DNA from: Marinomonas flavescens
Lineage (GTDB): Bacteria; Pseudomonadota; Gammaproteobacteria; Pseudomonadales; Marinomonadaceae
Assembly (NCBI RefSeq): GCF_004352835.1
Contig: NZ_SJSB01000010.1
Coordinates: forward strand, 84,149 to 148,148
Direction of reading: 5' to 3'
Length of the DNA stretch: 64,000 nt
Below, one piece after another: positions 46,934 to 56,093 of the stretch; position 1 is the stretch's first letter; each line of letters starts with the position of its first letter. A model generated the notes under the pieces. The model made no database searches. It was not told the origin of the DNA and saw only the letters and a program-made list of their open reading frames with translations. A program made the position numbers and the translations under genes.

Positions 46934-49039
46934 ATGTCAACCAATGTGCTAATGACAGTACCGACAGGTCCCGGTGTTGGTTTAACATCTGTCTCTGTTG
47001 GACTTGTTCGGGCCTTAGAACAACAAGGCCTTAAAGCAAGCTTTTTTAAGCCAATTGCCCAACCTCATCCTGGCGATACTGGCCCAGATAAATCCACAGC
47101 AATGGTTGCTCAAGGCTCAATATTAACACCTGCCGAGCCCATTCCTTTGCATGAGGCTGAGCGTTATCTGTATAACGACAATATTGAAGAACTGATGGAA
47201 GAGATTGTCGGCCGCTTTCAAGCCAGCGTAGAACCGGATTCGACCGTCATCGTTGAAGGGCTTGCCCTTATCCCTGGCCATCCCTACGCAACACGTCTCA
47301 ACAAGGCCATCGCTCGAACCTTAGATGCTGGACTTGTTCTTGTTACTGCACCTAATAATATGAGAGTCAATGAGCTCGAGCATCATGTTGAAATCGCTGC
47401 TGGCTCATATGGCGGAATTAAAGCACACGATGTCATTGGCTGTATTTTAAATAAAACGATGCCGGGCTCCTTGGGCGCTAAATCCTACGGCGACTTATTT
47501 GCTCAGCGTAGTATTTTTAAGCGTAATTTTAGTTTGCTAGGACAAATACCTGTTTCAGAAGAGCTAACGTACCCTCGCGTCAAAGACGTCGCCGATTTTC
47601 TTCAAGCTAAAGTAGTCAATGCTGGGGAAATGGACACACGTCGAGTCCAGTCGTACACCTTATGTGCTCGCGGCGTTGAAAACATGCTAGAGGCATTACG
47701 CCCGGGAGTCTTAGTATTCACTCCTGGCGATCGTACTGACATTATTATGGCAACCGCTATTGCCGCGCTTAATGACACCAAAATAGCCGCGTTGGTTTTA
47801 ACTGGCGGCTACCAACCAAGTGAAGCGCTAATGGTCCTTTGTGGCAAGGCAATGGCAAAAGGATTGCCCGTGCTTTCTGTCAATACAAATAGCTGGGAAA
47901 CCGTTATTACTATGCAATCATTCAATCAAGAAATACCACTTGATGACAAAGAGCGCATACTCACAGTAAAAGAACATATTGCTCGTTGTATTGATCATGA
48001 TTGGGTTAACTCTTTTGCCTTAAATCAAGAAGAAAGAAAGCTTTCGCCTCCAGCGTTTCGCTATCGCTTAATTGAACAGGCTAGATCCCTCAACAAGCGA
48101 ATCATTCTGCCTGAAGGTGAAGAAATCCGAACGATTCAAGCGGCTTCGATTTGCGCAGAGCGAGGCATTGCCCGTTGTACTTTATTAGGTAAAGAAGCTG
48201 AAATCCTGCGCATCGCACAAAACAATGGCATTGAATTAAGCCATGGCGTTGAAATCCTTGACCCTGATAGTATTCGTGAACGCTATGTAGCACCCATGGT
48301 GGAATTACGAAAACACCGCGGCCTGACTGATATTATTGCCAGAGAGCAACTCGAAGACAATGTTGTTCTTGGCACTATGATGCTACAGACTAATGACGTT
48401 GATGGCCTTGTTTCTGGTGCTATTCATACTACAGCGAACACCATTCGACCTGCGCTGCAGTTGATCAAAACATCTGAAAATGCCTCATTAGTTTCCTCTG
48501 TTTTCTTTATGTGCCTACCAGATCAAGTACTTGTCTACGGAGATTGTGCAATCAATCCCGACCCTACCGCTGAACAGTTGGCCGAAATTGCCATTCAAAG
48601 TGCTGACTCAGCCATTGCTTTTGGCATCGCACCAAAAGTCGCTATGATCAGTTACAGCACTGGGGGGTCTGGCACCGGAAACGACGTTGATAAAGTACGA
48701 GAAGCGACCGCTATTGCTCAGCGTCGTCGCCCTGACCTACTCATCGATGGCCCATTGCAATATGACGCTGCCATTATGGAAAAAGTCGCGAAACAGAAAG
48801 CACCAGACAGTAAGGTGGCAGGAAAGGCGACGGTATTTATATTCCCAGATCTAAACACCGGTAACACCACCTACAAGGCGGTTCAGCGAAGTGCTGATGT
48901 CGTTAGTATTGGCCCTATGCTTCAAGGCATTCGTAAACCAGTAAATGATCTATCCCGTGGCGCTTTAGTCGATGACATTGTTTACACCATTGCCATCACG
49001 GCAATTCAAGCAGGACAGTCACTACTAGGACACAAATAG
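46934..49039 (+). CDS. pta: Phosphate acetyltransferase, long form
   Basis: 701 residues in three parts. An N-terminal P-loop-like dethiobiotin-synthase-type region (about 1-210) comes first. It is degenerate (PTGPGVGLTSVSVGL has no Lys-Ser/Thr in the loop). A DRTGG domain (about 215-330) and the catalytic PTA_PTB domain (about 375-701, with LPEGEEIRTIQAA, SGAIHTTANTIRPALQLI and YSTGGSGTGNDVDKV) follow. It makes acetyl phosphate from acetyl-CoA. It ends with a 15-bp hairpin. Confidence 0.96.
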   Translation: MSTNVLMTVPTGPGVGLTSVSVGLVRALEQQGLKASFFKPIAQPHPGDTGPDKSTAMVAQGSILTPAEPIPLHEAERYLYNDNIEELMEEIVGRFQASVEPDSTVIVEGLALIPGHPYATRLNKAIARTLDAGLVLVTAPNNMRVNELEHHVEIAAGSYGGIKAHDVIGCILNKTMPGSLGAKSYGDLFAQRSIFKRNFSLLGQIPVSEELTYPRVKDVADFLQAKVVNAGEMDTRRVQSYTLCARGVENMLEALRPGVLVFTPGDRTDIIMATAIAALNDTKIAALVLTGGYQPSEALMVLCGKAMAKGLPVLSVNTNSWETVITMQSFNQEIPLDDKERILTVKEHIARCIDHDWVNSFALNQEERKLSPPAFRYRLIEQARSLNKRIILPEGEEIRTIQAASICAERGIARCTLLGKEAEILRIAQNNGIELSHGVEILDPDSIRERYVAPMVELRKHRGLTDIIAREQLEDNVVLGTMMLQTNDVDGLVSGAIHTTANTIRPALQLIKTSENASLVSSVFFMCLPDQVLVYGDCAINPDPTAEQLAEIAIQSADSAIAFGIAPKVAMISYSTGGSGTGNDVDKVREATAIAQRRRPDLLIDGPLQYDAAIMEKVAKQKAPDSKVAGKATVFIFPDLNTGNTTYKAVQRSADVVSIGPMLQGIRKPVNDLSRGALVDDIVYTIAITAIQAGQSLLGHK

Positions 49040-49364
49040 TAGCCATTGCGATTGACGACCTGTTAATTACACGTTGAATAATGTAATTAACAGGTCTCTT
49101 TCATACTCAATAACCTATTAAATCAATACATTCAGCTCTTCACCGAACAATCAAAAAATCGTCCTATATTTTTCTTCACGCCCTCCCTAAGAATAAGAAA
49201 AGCATTAACCGTACCCCACTTTCAATGTTTGATTGAATAATCTGATCTTAATTAAATTCATAATAATAAACATAATCGTGGTTTTTCCTCAAAAATGGTC
49301 TAGTGTTTTAATAACGCTTAGCAGGACGCTAACGCTACCAATATATTCTTCAAGGAGTGAAGAT
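49040..49364. other. Intergenic region between pta and the pilin gene
   Basis: Contains the pta terminator hairpin and presumably the pilin promoter. A short hairpin TTAGC-AGGAC-GCTAA lies near 49319-49333, in the leader. I do not see a sigma54-type GG-N10-GC element. Confidence 0.45.
49057..49096 (+). terminator. Terminator hairpin of the nadC-ackA-pta operon
   Basis: Perfect 15-bp arms from GACCTGTTAATTACA to TGTAATTAACAGGTC have a 10-nt loop, followed by a modest pyrimidine run, 18 bp after the pta stop. Confidence 0.75.
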
Positions 49365-49814
49365 ATGAATCGCTTACGCGCCAACCAAAATGGCTTTACG
49401 TTATTGGAATTAATGGTCGTTATTGCCATCATTTCAATTCTTGCCGCTATCACCGCCCCTACATTCACTAGACAAATAACCAAAGCTAAATTAGTTGAAG
49501 CTCAGAATCTAGCCACTCAAAGTCAGTCTTTTATTGAGGAATATATTCTACTCAACGGAGAGTTTCCGTCAGAATCTAACTTCAACGAAATAGTACCTAC
49601 TGTACTAAGCAACTCTATTGTTAAAAGCATTAAAGTAAGCGACCAAGACAAGGAAACTGGAAGCGTCACTATCACCTTAAATGACGATACAGGGATCTCT
49701 GAAGGGAATTATCTCAAATACTCACGAAATGAAGAGAGAAATTGGCTGTGTGAGTCAGATTTATCCAGCAATGTTTTGCCTCGACAATGCACTACTGTTG
49801 AGGAGGAAGAGTGA
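49365..49814 (+). CDS. Type IV major-pilin-like prepilin
   Basis: 149 residues. The type III prepilin signal is NRLRANQNG followed by FTLLELMVVIAIISILAAIT; PilD cuts after the Gly and methylates the new Phe1, and the conserved Glu5 is present. The globular part is short and acidic, with one C-terminal Cys pair (WLCESDLSSNVLPRQC) that could form the pilin D-loop. ATG 49365 has AAGGAGTG upstream; a longer in-frame ORF from 49233 is spurious. The last codons overlap pilB (TGATG). Confidence 0.9.
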   Translation: MNRLRANQNGFTLLELMVVIAIISILAAITAPTFTRQITKAKLVEAQNLATQSQSFIEEYILLNGEFPSESNFNEIVPTVLSNSIVKSIKVSDQDKETGSVTITLNDDTGISEGNYLKYSRNEERNWLCESDLSSNVLPRQCTTVEEEE

Positions 49815-50764
49815 TGACTTTAGAAGAAATCCTATCCAACTCAATCAATGCGGATGCTACTGACATCCACATTGAACAAAAACCGTCATCAATACATGTT
49901 TGCACACGCCAATATGGCATTATCACTTCGCTCGTCACATTGGATCCAGAAAACACATTAATTAACAGAATAAAAATGCGTTCTAACTTAGACCTTTCTG
50001 AGACTAGACGAACACAAGAAGGGCAATTTTCTTTCTCTTACCAAGACAAGGTCACGTTCATACGTGTCAGCATCATCGCCACCATAAAAGGTGAAAAGGT
50101 TGCACTTCGCCTACTACCCGAAAAGAACCGATTTACTTTAGATAGTCTCGGCTTACCACCTTTGCTGCAGCAACAGTTAGCAGACCAACTAGAAAAACCA
50201 AGTGGCTTAATTCTAGTATGCGGTGCAACAGGCGCAGGGAAAAGTACAACACTTTACTCATGCTTAGAGCACATAAATGATGAAAAGCGCACTATTTTCA
50301 CGATTGAAGACCCAGTGGAGCACGAAGTTAATGGGCTTTACCAAAGTGAACCAAAGCCTGAGATTGGCCTTAACGCCATAACCATCCTTAAATCTTTGTT
50401 AAGGCAAGACCCCGACATTATTATGATTGGTGAAATACGAGATGCAGAAACGGCAAACCTTGCTATTAATGCGTCTTTAACTGGCCACCTAGTTTTAGCC
50501 ACCTTACACACTAACTCCACACTCGATGCTATTCATCGATGCAGCAGCTGGCAGGTTGATTTTTTCTCGTTAGTAAGCTCTCTTAAACTCATCATCCACC
50601 AATCCATGGAGTACCGATCAAACAGTCAAAACGCACTATTCAGTGGACTTCAACCACTATGGGACGAGCATTTACCTAAGGACTATGAAACTCTCATTTC
50701 CACCCCTTCACTCTGGAAGGCGTATACACATAGTTCAATAGGAGCAAAAAATGCCTTGGTTTAG
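49814..50764 (+). CDS. Reduced PilB/GspE-family pilus assembly ATPase
   Basis: 316 residues, against about 460 for E. coli HofB and 560 for PilB. It begins at the second domain (DATDIHIEQKPSSIHV, IKMRSNLDLSETRRTQEGQF) and lacks the N1 domain. Walker A GATGAGKST (136-144), FTIEDPVEHEV (Asp box), Walker B DPDIIMIGEIRDAETA and TLHTNSTLDAI (His box) are intact. After about residue 265 it diverges, and the zinc-binding CxxC cluster is missing. ATG 49814 overlaps the pilin stop; its end overlaps pilC by 14 bp. Confidence 0.85.
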   Translation: MTLEEILSNSINADATDIHIEQKPSSIHVCTRQYGIITSLVTLDPENTLINRIKMRSNLDLSETRRTQEGQFSFSYQDKVTFIRVSIIATIKGEKVALRLLPEKNRFTLDSLGLPPLLQQQLADQLEKPSGLILVCGATGAGKSTTLYSCLEHINDEKRTIFTIEDPVEHEVNGLYQSEPKPEIGLNAITILKSLLRQDPDIIMIGEIRDAETANLAINASLTGHLVLATLHTNSTLDAIHRCSSWQVDFFSLVSSLKLIIHQSMEYRSNSQNALFSGLQPLWDEHLPKDYETLISTPSLWKAYTHSSIGAKNALV

Positions 50765-51803
50765 CGTCAAATGTAATACTGGGACCCACTATCATTATGC
50801 GAGCTCAGAAAGTGAGCTGTTACTCCATTATGTTGAGTTAGGTCTATGGGAGCTAGAATGCACGGTTTATAAGCCAAAACTCTTTAACTACAAAACGCTG
50901 CTAGTCTTTTTTTGTGAAATCCAAAGCTCACTTAATAACGGCTTTCAACTAAACGAAGCAATTAACAGTCTTTCTAAGTCTTCAACTAACTCAGCACTAG
51001 CAAAGAACTGTCTTGTCATGACATACGAACTGAATGCTGGGAAGCCATTTAATAAGGTATTGAGTCGTTTATCGGATAAACGCTGCCAACCTTACTGCCA
51101 ACTTTTGGTAACAGACGGCTCAAGAGAGGATTGCGAAAAGAGTATTGAGACCTCAATAAAACAATTACAGGAACTGTTAAGTTGGTCATCTAAACTATTA
51201 AAAGGTATGACATACCCTTTCTTTATTATTCAAGTCGCATTAGTCATTAATCTATTACATGTTTTTTTTACTGAAAACAGTCTCAGCCAATCTCTTATTT
51301 TAAATCTTGTGATTTACTTAATTACAACGTTAATACAAATAATTATCGTAATAAATTTCACAAATGGGAACGCAAGCAATTGGTTTGAAAAAATAAATTC
51401 AAGCTTTCGACTAACCAAACTTCTCGCTCTATTAAATGCTAGCCGTAAAACAGGCAAGCCTCTGCAGCAAGCTTTAATATCAATGCCTCTTCATTTTAGC
51501 CATTCAGGTTTAAAAACAGATATTATTTCAGCTTACTATTCACTTCAGTTAGGAAAAAGCTATCAGGCAAGCTTTCCGAGCTATTGGTTTCCAAAGGAAT
51601 CTGCTCTTGCCCTACATGCCGCCACAAAAAATGGTGATATAGATAGAGCTCTCACTTTAGCAGCACAAGAACATGAGCAACAATGTCATCGAGTTATTTA
51701 TTGGTTTGAAAAAATCATTCCAGCCTGCTGCCTTTTTATTGCAGCGGGCTTTGTTGTCACGTCTCTTTTAACCATCTACAAACCTTTGCTTAAATTATCA
51801 TGA
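50751..51803 (+). CDS. PilC/GspF-family inner-membrane platform protein, divergent
   Basis: 350 residues with the two T2SSF repeats. The first (about 48-145) contains FFCEIQSSLNNGFQLNEAI and is followed by a pair of membrane helices (about 157-205). The second (about 225-325) contains LLALLNASRKTGKPLQQAL and is followed by a final helix (about 322-345, PACCLFIAAGFVVTSLL). Some consensus positions are changed, and it is shorter than the 400-residue norm. Position between pilB and pilD supports the call. Overlaps both neighbours. Confidence 0.85.
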   Translation: MPWFSVKCNTGTHYHYASSESELLLHYVELGLWELECTVYKPKLFNYKTLLVFFCEIQSSLNNGFQLNEAINSLSKSSTNSALAKNCLVMTYELNAGKPFNKVLSRLSDKRCQPYCQLLVTDGSREDCEKSIETSIKQLQELLSWSSKLLKGMTYPFFIIQVALVINLLHVFFTENSLSQSLILNLVIYLITTLIQIIIVINFTNGNASNWFEKINSSFRLTKLLALLNASRKTGKPLQQALISMPLHFSHSGLKTDIISAYYSLQLGKSYQASFPSYWFPKESALALHAATKNGDIDRALTLAAQEHEQQCHRVIYWFEKIIPACCLFIAAGFVVTSLLTIYKPLLKLS

Positions 51804-52597
51804 TAGAGACAACGATATTTAACCTACTCCTTTACGCCAGCACTTTGCTTTGTCTTGGTAGCTTTGCGGCTCTCTTTTCTATTCGCTGGCCAAGAACCAA
51901 TCAATACCTTGCAGAAAAAGAAGCTCATGAAATACTCTCTCAGAAGTTCACAAGAGCATGTCCAAAATCTATTTCGTTCGGACGCTCCCAATGCATGCAC
52001 TGTTTACATAGCTTATCTTGGAAAGACACTATCCCGTTAATAAGCTTTATCCTACTAAGAGGCCAATGTCGCTATTGTTCACACTCAATTTCATCCCGCT
52101 ATTGGGCAATTGAAGCTTTATTTTTAATCGCCTGCCTCCCCTTATTTTTCCTGTGTAGCAGCACTTACCAGCTCCTACTTACTACACTCATTATCAGCTC
52201 TTTACTCATGGCCGCCATTATTGATTACGAACACCAACTGATTCCTAATGAATGCTGTGGCCTTGCCATTGCCGCTGCCTTTTTTCTCAATATCGGAACG
52301 GTCAATCTTGATTCGTCGGTACTAGGCGCCATATTTGGGTATGGGATAATTTATCTGCTACGAGAACTCTATCTTCATTTTAGAAACACGGAAGGCATTG
52401 GCCTAGGAGATGCTAAATTACTGGCTGTTTTGGGCGCTTGGCTCTATGTAGATCATTTATTCACTACTTTGCTCTATGCAAGTCTATTAGGGATCTTATA
52501 CACTGCTGTCTGTCACAAAAAAGAAAGACAAAACATTCCTTTTGGACCTTTTTTAACCCTGTCTGGAATTGCACACTTTTACTATATTCAATTATGA
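51800..52597 (+). CDS. pilD: Prepilin peptidase / N-methyltransferase
   Basis: 265 residues, about seven membrane helices. The zinc-type four-cysteine domain (CMHCLHSLSWKDTIPLISF to GQCRYCSHSISSRYW, about 55-98) and both catalytic aspartates, AAIIDYEHQLIP and GIGLGDAKLLAVLGAW, are present. It cleaves and N-methylates the prepilin encoded three genes upstream. ATGA overlaps tie it to pilC and coaE. Confidence 0.93.
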   Translation: MIETTIFNLLLYASTLLCLGSFAALFSIRWPRTNQYLAEKEAHEILSQKFTRACPKSISFGRSQCMHCLHSLSWKDTIPLISFILLRGQCRYCSHSISSRYWAIEALFLIACLPLFFLCSSTYQLLLTTLIISSLLMAAIIDYEHQLIPNECCGLAIAAAFFLNIGTVNLDSSVLGAIFGYGIIYLLRELYLHFRNTEGIGLGDAKLLAVLGAWLYVDHLFTTLLYASLLGILYTAVCHKKERQNIPFGPFLTLSGIAHFYYIQL

Positions 52598-53214
52598 AAA
52601 AAAACAATGCTTCACCTATTGTAGGACTTGCCGGTGGTATAGGTTCTGGAAAAAGTACCGTAACGAAATTATTTAATGCGCTAGGCATCCAAAGTGTCGA
52701 TGCGGATGACGTTGCCCGAGAGGTTGTTCTTCCAGGTTCTAAATGTTTAAGCAAAATAATTGATCGATTTGGCGCTAATATATTACTGAGTGACGGTCAG
52801 TTGGATCGCAGAGCGCTTAGAGAGATTGTTTTTAAGGACAAAAACGAACGACTTTGGCTTGAATCGATAACGCATCCTGAAATACGCCAGTTAATTTCAA
52901 CTCAATTAGAAAAAGCAACCTCTGCGTATGTACTACTCGTCCATCCATTATTATTTGAAACCAAACAAGATCAAATTTGCCAATTAACTGTCGGCATTGA
53001 TGTACCTACAAGCCTTCAAATTGAAAGGATCATTACTCGAGACAATATGGATAACGCGCTCGCAGAAAGTATTATTTCCACTCAGCTTAGCAACGCTGAA
53101 CGTCTCAGTCTTACTGACATGACACTCAAAAACGATAGCAATTTAGTTGATTTAAATGATAAAGTTATGGAGCTGCATAAGCGTATTTTAGATAGATTAG
53201 AGAAAAGAGAATAA
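52594..53214 (+). CDS. coaE: Dephospho-CoA kinase
   Basis: 206 residues, normal length. The P-loop GLAGGIGSGKSTVTKLF (about 11-27), DADDVAREVV and HPLLFETKQD-type LID region complete the last step of CoA synthesis. ATG 52594 overlaps the pilD stop; the longer in-frame ORF from 52438 lies inside pilD. The pilD-coaE-yacG order is conserved in gammaproteobacteria, although zapD (yacF), usual between coaE and yacG, is absent here. Confidence 0.95.
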   Translation: MKKNNASPIVGLAGGIGSGKSTVTKLFNALGIQSVDADDVAREVVLPGSKCLSKIIDRFGANILLSDGQLDRRALREIVFKDKNERLWLESITHPEIRQLISTQLEKATSAYVLLVHPLLFETKQDQICQLTVGIDVPTSLQIERIITRDNMDNALAESIISTQLSNAERLSLTDMTLKNDSNLVDLNDKVMELHKRILDRLEKRE

Positions 53215-53218
53215 GAAA

Positions 53219-53425
53219 ATGACGTTGATTGCCTGTCCTACCTGTCAGAAAAAAACACCTTGGTCTAAAGAAAATATAGACCGTCCATTCTGCAGCGCTA
53301 AATGTAAGTTGATCGATTTAGGCGAATGGGCCAGTGAAAGCTATGCTATACCACAGCAAACCTCAGAAGAAGATGACGTTTTTTCAGAAGATTTAGTAGT
53401 GGATCCAAATAAATCGTTTCTTTAA
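53219..53425 (+). CDS. yacG: DNA gyrase inhibitor YacG
   Basis: A 68-residue zinc protein with the four cysteines in CPTCQKKTPW (residues 6 and 9) and FCSAKCKLIDLGEWASESY (about 26 and 30). The acidic C-terminal tail is typical. E. coli YacG binds GyrB and inhibits gyrase. It is 4 bp after coaE. Confidence 0.94.
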   Translation: MTLIACPTCQKKTPWSKENIDRPFCSAKCKLIDLGEWASESYAIPQQTSEEDDVFSEDLVVDPNKSFL

Positions 53426-53454
53426 CATAACTAATAAGATACGGAACATCTATC

Positions 53455-54666
53455 ATGCGAAAATCTGATTTTTCTAGCCAAAAAGCCTTACTAATTGAAG
53501 ATATGGCTGAAGCAAGAATAATGCAAAAAAAGATGTTAAGCGATTTTGGTTTCGAAACTATTGAAATAGCAATGAAAGCCGAAACTGCAATCGATTTATT
53601 AAAAACACAATCTTTTGATGTAATCCTATCTGATTATAACCTTGGTAATGGCAAGGACGGCCAGCAATTACTTGAAGAAGTCAGATACTCAAAACTTATT
53701 CCTAATACCACAACGTACTTAATGGTCACTGCCGAAACATCCATTGAGATGGTAATGGGCGCCATTGAATTTCAACCTGATGGCTATATTACAAAACCTT
53801 TTTCTCAGGCGGTACTCCAACGCCGACTATCAAAATTGCTTGAAACGAAACACAAGCTGATTGATGTCAACCAAGCTTTAGATCAAAAAAACTTACCAAA
53901 AGCCATTGCAGAAGCTTATAAGGTGATGGAAAAATATCCTTCACTTGAGGGTAAGTGTCAGAGAGTGATTGGTGAATGCTATTTAGAAATGAAAGAGTAT
54001 CAACAAGCAAAATCTCTCTTTTCAAGTATTTTAGTAAATCGAAAAATGCCTTGGGCTTTATTTGGTGAAGCACGAGCTTGTTTCTATTTAAATCAATTAG
54101 AACAATCAGAAAATAAATTTCGTCAGCTTATGCTCGACAATCGTTTTTTTGTCAGTGCCTACGATTGGTTAGCGAAAATTAAGATCGCACAAAAAGATAA
54201 CAAAGCAGCACAAGTTATTTTAGTGGATGCACTGGAACGCTCACCGAAAAATTTATTACGCCAAATGGAATTGGGGAGACTAAGCCTCATAATTGAAGAC
54301 TACCCTACCGCTGAATTTGCTTTTAGAAGAGCGGTGTCTTTAGCGAAACATTCTTGCTATAACACACCAGAAGTGTATCTAAATCACTTGTTAACGTTTG
54401 CAAAATTGTCAGAGAAAACACCTATTTCATCACGGCAGAAAGAGACATTTCAAATAACATTGAAAAAGGTACATCAATTATTTTTTGATGATCCTTCTGT
54501 CAGAGCCAAATCTTATTCATATGAAATCAGTGTTTTCCTCAATAGTAACGAAATAAACAGTGCAAAGAACACCTTTCAATTATGGACGCAGGATGTTGAA
54601 GCTGGTATTGCTGTCGCGCCCACTGATAAGCAAAGCTCCCAATACACATTGGCTTTCGAGGTATAA
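53455..54666 (+). CDS. Response regulator with TPR output domain
   Basis: 403 residues. A CheY-like receiver (about 10-130) has the phospho-acceptor Asp60 (VILSDYNLG), the Thr/Ala of MVTAETS and the lysine of YITKPFSQ. TPR-like helical repeats follow (about 140-390, for example AIAEAYKVMEKYPSLEGKCQ, GECYLEMKEYQQAKSLF and AEFAFRRAVSLAK). There is no DNA-binding or enzymatic domain, so it should act through protein contacts. It is adjacent to a sensorless histidine kinase with no gap, most likely its partner. Confidence 0.9.
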   Translation: MRKSDFSSQKALLIEDMAEARIMQKKMLSDFGFETIEIAMKAETAIDLLKTQSFDVILSDYNLGNGKDGQQLLEEVRYSKLIPNTTTYLMVTAETSIEMVMGAIEFQPDGYITKPFSQAVLQRRLSKLLETKHKLIDVNQALDQKNLPKAIAEAYKVMEKYPSLEGKCQRVIGECYLEMKEYQQAKSLFSSILVNRKMPWALFGEARACFYLNQLEQSENKFRQLMLDNRFFVSAYDWLAKIKIAQKDNKAAQVILVDALERSPKNLLRQMELGRLSLIIEDYPTAEFAFRRAVSLAKHSCYNTPEVYLNHLLTFAKLSEKTPISSRQKETFQITLKKVHQLFFDDPSVRAKSYSYEISVFLNSNEINSAKNTFQLWTQDVEAGIAVAPTDKQSSQYTLAFEV

Positions 54667-54667
54667 A

Positions 54668-55324
54668 ATGAAAAAAATGGACATCAGTACAATTCTTGCC
54701 AGTGCAATACATGAAAGCAAAAACCAAGTTGGCACCCTGCTATATCAACTACAGGGGCTTAAAGAGTCTTTGCCAGCAAATAATGCTAATGAAAAAAGAA
54801 TTACCGTCATTGAAGAATCCCTTAAAAAGCTGAATGATGAATGGGTCGAATACCTGTATCTCTATAAATTAGCGTCTAATGGCTATGAACTGCATGTTGA
54901 TAAATTTCTACTTGACGAGTTTTTAGACGATCAAGTATTTGCTTTATTAGCCTCTGCTAACGCTAAGAACCTTGAATTAAGCTATCACTGCGATTCAGAG
55001 CTCACAGGTTTTTTTGATGAGCGTTTAATGACTGCCGTCGTCGGTACCGCTGTCTATAATGCACTTCGTTTTGCGCGATCCGAAATACAAATTAATGCAT
55101 CTCTAGAATATGACTTTTTAGTGATCAGCATTGAAGATGATGGCCAAGGATTCACAGCCAAACAGGAAGATGAGGAATTCCTTGAGTCTAATACAGGGCT
55201 TGGACTTTATTTTGCTAAACTCTCCGCAAGCGCTCATGTCTGTAATGATAAAGAAGGTTTTTTAAGAAAAGAGAAGTCAACTGGTTTAGGTGGTGCAAAA
55301 CTAGCGATTTATTTGCCTCAGTAG
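54668..55324 (+). CDS. Histidine kinase without sensor domain
   Basis: 218 residues. A short N-terminal helical phosphotransfer segment with a candidate phospho-histidine His15 in SAIHESKNQVGTLLYQLQGL precedes an HATPase_c domain with N-box NALRFA (about 130), G1 EDDGQGF (about 156) and G2 NTGLGLYFAKLSA. There is no membrane or sensory domain. ATG 54668 follows the response regulator stop by 1 bp; a longer ORF from 54560 lies inside that gene. It probably phosphorylates the TPR response regulator. The signal is unknown. Confidence 0.87.
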   Translation: MKKMDISTILASAIHESKNQVGTLLYQLQGLKESLPANNANEKRITVIEESLKKLNDEWVEYLYLYKLASNGYELHVDKFLLDEFLDDQVFALLASANAKNLELSYHCDSELTGFFDERLMTAVVGTAVYNALRFARSEIQINASLEYDFLVISIEDDGQGFTAKQEDEEFLESNTGLGLYFAKLSASAHVCNDKEGFLRKEKSTGLGGAKLAIYLPQ

Positions 55325-55463
55325 CCTCTGTTCAAGAAGTGAAGGATGCCATAAAGGAGCTTCACTTCTATCACTCAGGTGCAACCTATTGAACCACCCA
55401 CCTCCTAATAAAGAATTACTGCCTAATCTGCCCTATAGTTAATTTTTGATCATGAATTCACTA

Positions 55464-56084
55464 TTATTTGATGGATTTCAAATAGGTTACCAATAACTGA
55501 CCGGCATCTTTAATATGCTGATTAAGTAAACACATCGCTGATTTTTTGTCGTTTAGCTCGATAAAGCGCAATAGCTCAACATGCTCATTTTGGCTATGCT
55601 GTTTATAGCCCATAGGTCCATACTGAAACCCCAAATAACGGGCATATTGCTGATTTAATGATTGGACTGTTTTATATAAAACGGGTCTATCGGCTGGAAA
55701 ATATAACTCTTTGTGAAAATCCCAGTTCAACTCTCCTTTTTCTAATAAAGTTAATTGCTTATTATCCAATTTTTCAATCAGCTGGCCCGCACACTCAAGG
55801 TTCACCTTATTAATTTTATCAAACGCATAATCAAATAACCTAAGCTCAAGGTCCAATCGCATTAAGAAAATATCTTCTGCTTCCTGCCAATTCAAATCAG
55901 GAATTATATACCCAGCTTTTCCATGAGGAACAAGCCAACCATCCGCTTTTAACCGCAAAAGTGCATCACGAATAGGAATGCGACTGACACCATAACGATC
56001 AGACAGCTCCGTTTGTCTTAGCGGTCGCCCGACAGGTAATCGGTTATTTAAAATATCATCTTTTATTTTTTGATAAAGCAGCAT
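55464..56084 (-). CDS. GntR-family transcriptional regulator (FCD type)
   Basis: 206 residues: an N-terminal winged helix (DDILNNRLPVGRPLRQTELSD, SRIPIRDALLRL, about 9-45) and an all-helical FCD effector domain (about 75-200) with metal-site His residues around DFHKELYFPAD. It is the second gene after a BenE-type symporter, 9 bp away, and probably autoregulates through the TGTATACA palindrome upstream of that gene. The effector is unknown, perhaps the symporter's substrate. Confidence 0.9.
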   Translation of the reverse strand: MLLYQKIKDDILNNRLPVGRPLRQTELSDRYGVSRIPIRDALLRLKADGWLVPHGKAGYIIPDLNWQEAEDIFLMRLDLELRLFDYAFDKINKVNLECAGQLIEKLDNKQLTLLEKGELNWDFHKELYFPADRPVLYKTVQSLNQQYARYLGFQYGPMGYKQHSQNEHVELLRFIELNDKKSAMCLLNQHIKDAGQLLVTYLKSIK

Positions 56085-56093
56085 AATAAAAAC

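Noticed and set aside
46934..47600. A separate dethiobiotin synthase fused to pta
   Set aside because: The long form of Pta normally has this degenerate P-loop-like N-terminal domain; the phosphate-binding lysine is missing.
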